From Amaranthus tricolor (Eukaryota > Streptophyta > Magnoliopsida > Caryophyllales > Amaranthaceae), in NCBI RefSeq assembly GCF_026212465.1, contig NC_080048.1, positions 35,727,971 through 35,791,970 of the forward strand: a stretch of DNA of 64,000 nt. The letters are read 5' to 3'. The translations under genes and the position numbers were made by a program. This document shows positions 59,792 to 64,000 of this stretch, piece after piece (positions within the stretch are counted from its first letter, which is position 1; every line of letters starts with the position of its first letter). Below the pieces are notes generated by a model. It was not told the DNA's origin and ran no database searches. It worked only from the letters and a program-made list of their open reading frames with translations.

Positions 59792-60548
59792 GGTTCTTTC
59801 TTTTTGGGGGTAAAATAGACCATATTTCTCTAGTCTTCCTTTAATAAGGGAGCACGGGTATAGATTGTTCATCACATTCTTTCACCCAGACCCTGCCTTT
59901 GAACGAGATATTGAATATAATGATGATAATTTAGGTTTAGTTTGCTTCTCCAAACAGTTCAATGGCCCACTCATTTATTTTGAAACCTAAACAAATGAGT
60001 CATCCGATATAATTTAAAGTTGATTCTCACCAACAAGGTACCATTCCGATTTAAAGACATTTTGATATCCGATTTACGAGCAAGTAATCTGGCCCATCAC
60101 GATCTCTAATACTACCTCAAAACTAAAAAAGTAAAAGACAAATCCACTTTCATCAACTCATGTGTTAGTGAAGTGCATTTTAAAAAGGAGAAAATGACAA
60201 TTAAATTGCTTAATTATAAAACCCACCAATACAAGTTTCCAAAATTATTGTTCACTTTTTGCCATCTTGATATCAAGCAGGTACAAAAGAGAAAAGACCC
60301 AAGTGCATGCGAAGTAAAGGCTTGGATCTCTTCACTTGTCTATTCTTTAGTAATCAGCTTAATTTTTCTTTATAAATTGTTTTTTTTATATAAGTAAATC
60401 AACAAAACAACTCCCGAAATAATTTTAAGAGCTAGCCTTGAGAAACAAAAGTTTAATAATATTAATGATAAGAGAAAAATTTTATTTTTCCATAAATGAT
60501 TTAACTTACATATATATAATAAATCACTTGATATATATCTAAATTATA

Positions 60549-60973
60549 AAGGAAATTTCACATGGTAGCATCCAGTTTTCATGAAACGCCAGTGGTAGCA
60601 CTTTTGTAAAATTTTTCCACATAGTAGCATCTAGTTTATACACTATCTAACTGCCGTAGCATTTTCCGTTAAGTTCTTGTTAATTTCCGTTTAATTCATC
60701 ATTTTGTAAGATCTTTCCACATGGTAGCATGTAATTTTTTAGTGAATTAAACGTTAAAATAATGAATTAAACATTTGAGAGCAAAAATTGGATGCTGCCA
60801 TGTAGAAAAATCTTACAAAATAATAAATTAAACAGAAATTAACAAGAATTTAACGGAAAATGCCACAACAGTTAGATAGTACATAAACTGGATGTTACTA
60901 TGTGGAAAAATCTTACAAAAATGCTACCACTGGCGTTTCATGAAAACTAGATTCTACCATGTGGAATTTCTTT
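60549..60973. mobile_element. Long inverted-repeat DNA element, 425 bp, TSD AATTATA
   Basis: Ends AAGGAAATTTCACATGG and CCATGTGGAATTTCTTT are inverted. The inversion continues inward: GGTAGCA…TTTTCATGAAACGCCAG on the left pairs with CTGGCGTTTCATGAAAAC on the right, so nearly the whole element can form a hairpin. AATTATA flanks both ends (60542-60548 and 60974-60980). The 7-bp (or slightly longer, imperfect) TSD suggests a hAT or Mutator-like origin. A decayed relative lies at 11660-11927. Confidence 0.85.
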
Positions 60974-61536
60974 AATTATAATGACTCTATTTTCTTTAAA
61001 AAAAGTTGTTTAAAGTACAACTTAGGCCAAGGCCTGAGGGATGGAAAGGCTAGAACAGGGGTCAACGAAAATTAAACTCAGATCTTAAAATGAGAGAATG
61101 ATATACCTACTTCAATTGAAATAAAAGTCGATTCTTTAAAAACATTAAAACTTAAAAAAGGCGAAATTAAAGAAAATATTCTCTATAATTGGTTATTTGT
61201 TATCCGACAATATGTATGTGTAATGTGTCCATACTCCATTAAGTATAATTAGTACTACTGTACTTATGGATGAATGGATGATTGATCAAGGAACTTTGCT
61301 GGTTTCTTATCTAAATATCTATCCATATTGCTTCAATTATTAATCCTTAGCCTGTATGGGTTCTTGATAAACTACATATTGGAGTATTATTTTTCTTTCA
61401 ACTTGTTTATCTCTTTACCAAAAGAATATAATACACCTAATTAATTAAGTTGCATTATAATTAGTATTTTTATCTCATTAAATCATAAGTAACAACTTAA
61501 ACTAATATGCCAAACTATTCGGTAGTAATTTATTTT

Positions 61537-61686
61537 AATTTGTTAAGAGCTACTTCTCTGAGAGAGATGGTTGTCACTCGGTGAAACGATCTCAAACAAA
61601 TTAAAGAGCCCATATTCTTAAATTTGTTTGAGATCGTCTCACCGAGTGACGACAATCTCTCTCACATGAGTAGCTATTAACAAATT
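61537..61686. mobile_element. Palindromic MITE, about 150 bp
   Basis: The left arm (AATTTGTTAAGAGCTACTTC … GTCACTCGGTGAAACGATCTC) pairs with the right arm (GAGATCGTCTCACCGAGTGAC … GAGTAGCTATTAACAAATT) with a loop of about 20 bp. Related to 52664-52835. Confidence 0.8.
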
Positions 61687-62124
61687 ATGAGCATATATTA
61701 TTATGAACTTGTTTGGCGTACCAGTCAAAGTTGTCATGATTTAATGAGATTAAAATAGTAATTATAATACAATTTCTTTTAATTTTATGTTTAATTTATG
61801 TACTCCTATTAATTAAAATCAATTACATTTATTATAAAAACCTAAAAAATTTAATTATTTGATTATTTAAAAATTAAAAAAATAAAAAAAATGTTTCAAA
61901 AAAATTTGATAAAGAAAAAATCCTTTGAATTTCTTTGCAAACAACAAGCTTATTATTTAACCCAAGTATAAATCGTGTCTTTCAATAAGACCGTCTCATA
62001 AAATAATTTATAATTTTTTTATATTTTCAATTTAAAATATCTCCTTTCTTAAATTTTACCTATACTTTAGCTTATTTAACATCATTCACATAATTTATAT
62101 ATTTTATTATATTTTACCTTGTTG

Positions 62125-62771
62125 TCCTCTAATCCCAAACCCAAACCCAAACCCAAACCCGTTCTTAATCCCGAACTCAAACTCAATTCCAAACCCAATC
62201 TCGATCCCAAACCCTAATCCAATCTCAATCCCAAACCTGAATCCAATCTCAATCCCATACGCAATTGAGAAGAGGAACGATAATGTTGTTTCGTTTATTA
62301 AGGTTTTGACGAAATCAGATGTTACTAATCGTTTGGTAATTTCGAAACTGTTAGAGCTACCATTTTTTCACAGATGCCTCAAAATACAAGTCAAATCATC
62401 CCATTAATTGATATTCATGGTACAATCTGGGAAGTTATGCTTAACTCAAAAGAGAAGCCCCGGAAGTGTACGCTCAGTTATGGTTGGCTTAATTTTGTTA
62501 AAGAAAAAGAACTTAAGAATTTTCATACTGAAAAATTCTAGCAGTGAGTATTATGTCGGAATCCGTAGGGTTGTTATAAATAGACCAATTAGCGGTAAAT
62601 ATATAGAAGATGCGATTGAGAAAGTACGGAATATGAAAAATTTTGAGGTTATTTATTATCCAATTCTGGGTTTGCCGGAATTTGTTGTGCCCGCCGAAAA
62701 ATTTTGGATGTCGTGAATCGTGAAAATGATATGATTAATAATTGGGCGGGTTGTTGGTGGCGGATGCTTAG
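62125..62771 (+). pseudogene. ARF-like relic E, 5'-truncated and frameshifted
   Basis: Same family as modules A-C, opposite strand. It begins inside the linker with an expanded CCCAAA / CCCAATCTC repeat (Pro-Asn rich, 62131-62265). It continues DNVVSFIKVLTKSDVTNRL, shifts frame, then LIDIHGTIWEVML and YGWLNFVKEKELK. After a deletion in the GDSIVF segment it resumes as SSSEYYVGIRRVVINRPISG … FEVIYYPILGLPEFVVPAEK. Most of the ARF domain is deleted, and it ends WWRML before a remnant splice donor. The following bases still match the start of the A intron, so E came from a genomic copy of an A-like gene. The WQACAG N-terminus is missing, and so is exon 2. Confidence 0.88.
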
Positions 62772-64000
62772 GTATAATTTAATCCTGATACATGTTTTAT
62801 GTTTTGATTCATATCAAGAGTTCAAATAATCTTTGATTAATTATATATATTCAAGTTTATGTAAATGTGATGATAAAGGCATAATATATTGATGTGGCAT
62901 AATAACAAATTCACAAGAAGTCACGAGAGATTGTCTTATTTTGAGGTAGATAGTAATATATAGGACGATTCAAACTCAAAAAAAATTATTTTGTTCTTTA
63001 AGATATCAATTTTTAAATTAAAGTTTTTTTTTTTTGAAATTAAAATGATTAATTTCAACTTAAAGTAAACATTAAAGGGATCAATAAACAAATTTCAATG
63101 TTCACGTTAAAGTGATAAATTTTAACATTAAAGTGATTAATTTCTACTTACAAATTTAAAACCTTAAATGGATGCATGAATTATGATTTTTTTAAAAGTC
63201 TTCAATTTCGACATTTAAGTGGTCGATTAAGATCATAAAGGCATCAATAACTTTTAAAATAAATCAATTTTAACATAAATATATGCCCCTTTTTGGGTGT
63301 TTAGAGGTGATTTAAGATTGTTTTTAACTTATTTGCTCCAATTGGTATTTCATGGCCAATTCATAAGAAAGTGAATTAATCATGACAAATTTGTGTTATT
63401 TTTGTAAATTGTTCAGCTAATCATCTATCTAGGACTTCAAAGAATGAATAAAGTAATTGAAAATGCCAAGCCATGAAGAGAAAGTTAAGTAAATTGCCAT
63501 AAATCAAGTATTCTACGTAAATTTCACTCCAGCCTCAAAAGCCGAGTCAGCTGAGGTGGAGTCATTGGGCCAAGATAAGTCTGTAATAATTAGGGACGGA
63601 CTCAAAATTCAAATTATGAGATTATACAAAAGTACAATTAATATACATTATAAGTTTGGATTAAAAATTAGGTGCAATAATGATGTAATTAAAAATAGTA
63701 TAACCAATTCAATGCTTTTGATGATTCAATTCATCTTTTTCAGAATAGGATTCTTTTTTTTTTTGAAGGCTATTCCCTACATTTACATTCATTTATTAAC
63801 ATGCTAATATTATTGAAATCATAATAGGTAATTTTTTTCTTGACTCTCTGTCTCTATTTATCTAAATAACAAAAGTATTACTCCTTTTTATTAATTTTTT
63901 TTTGTTTTTTATAGTTTAATGTATAGAATTTGACCATTAATGTATTACAAATTTAATCAATTTACATCTAAATATTTAGTATTTTAATAAAGTAAATTTT
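62772..64000. other. Intron relic, dispersed repeat and noncoding DNA
   Basis: 62772-62850 matches the intron start of module A (GTATAATTTAATC.TGAT.CATG). At 63000-63260 there are loosely repeated AAAGTGATTAATTT words. 63290-63500 is the second copy of the repeat at 15560-15780. No gene seen to the window end. Confidence 0.45.

Noticed and set aside
62131..62265. Interstitial telomere repeat
   Set aside because: The unit is CCCAAA, not the plant telomere CCCTAAA, and it aligns with the Pro-Asn linker of the ARF-like family.

Overview
This window is plant nuclear DNA. The evidence is AT-rich sequence, spliced genes with GT-AG introns, Copia, RTE-LINE, TRIM, SINE and MITE insertions, and plant-specific families (ARF-type B3 factors, DUF761, a GONST3-type transporter). 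The species cannot be named from sequence alone; a dicot is likely. There is no sign of bacterial or organellar DNA.

Left third (1-30 kb). This is a cluster of divergent auxin-response-factor-like (ARF-like) genes on the minus strand, embedded in repeats. Gene C (29785-27245, two exons) has an ARF-type DNA-binding region followed by a tail of about nine acidic repeats of about 46 residues. Next come two modules called here B and A (19699-15963). Exon 2 of B runs, without a stop, through what looks like the former 5' UTR of A and into A. The predicted product is one 830-residue protein with two complete B3 + ARF modules. Further left lies a deleted relative, D (9533-7747). A fifth, 5'-truncated and frameshifted relative, E, lies on the plus strand at 62125-62771. 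A very young Copia element (19880-25151, 596-bp LTRs differing at one base, TSD GTTAA) sits 181 bp upstream of the B start codon. An unrecognised 179-residue gene lies at 5593-5054. Two solo LTRs with perfect TSDs (6340-7047, 13173-13711), a TRIM element and several MITEs fill most of the rest.

Middle (30-47 kb). A tRNA-derived SINE with a long TSD (30177-30361) is followed by a GONST3/GGLT1-type Golgi nucleotide-sugar transporter (34370-33246). Its ATG lies directly behind a splice acceptor, which suggests a long 5' UTR intron containing an antisense RTE-type LINE (36480-38608). After a LINE RNase H relic comes a complete three-coding-exon V-ATPase subunit G gene (43720-46933).

Right part (47-64 kb). 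The only intact gene is a DUF761 protein (51294-51857), with a long (TA)n array on each side. The remainder is repeats: a TRIM with TSD AATTA (58621-58905), an inverted-repeat element with TSD AATTATA (60549-60973), LTR fragments, a probable chromovirus-like noncoding block (54.4-58.6 kb), and ARF-like relic E.

The genes do not form a pathway. The transporter and V-ATPase subunit are ordinary housekeeping genes. The ARF-like cluster is the fast-evolving part and the most interesting one: in-frame module fusion, repeated duplication of the start region, tail-repeat expansion, loss of canonical DNA-contact motifs, and two decayed copies.
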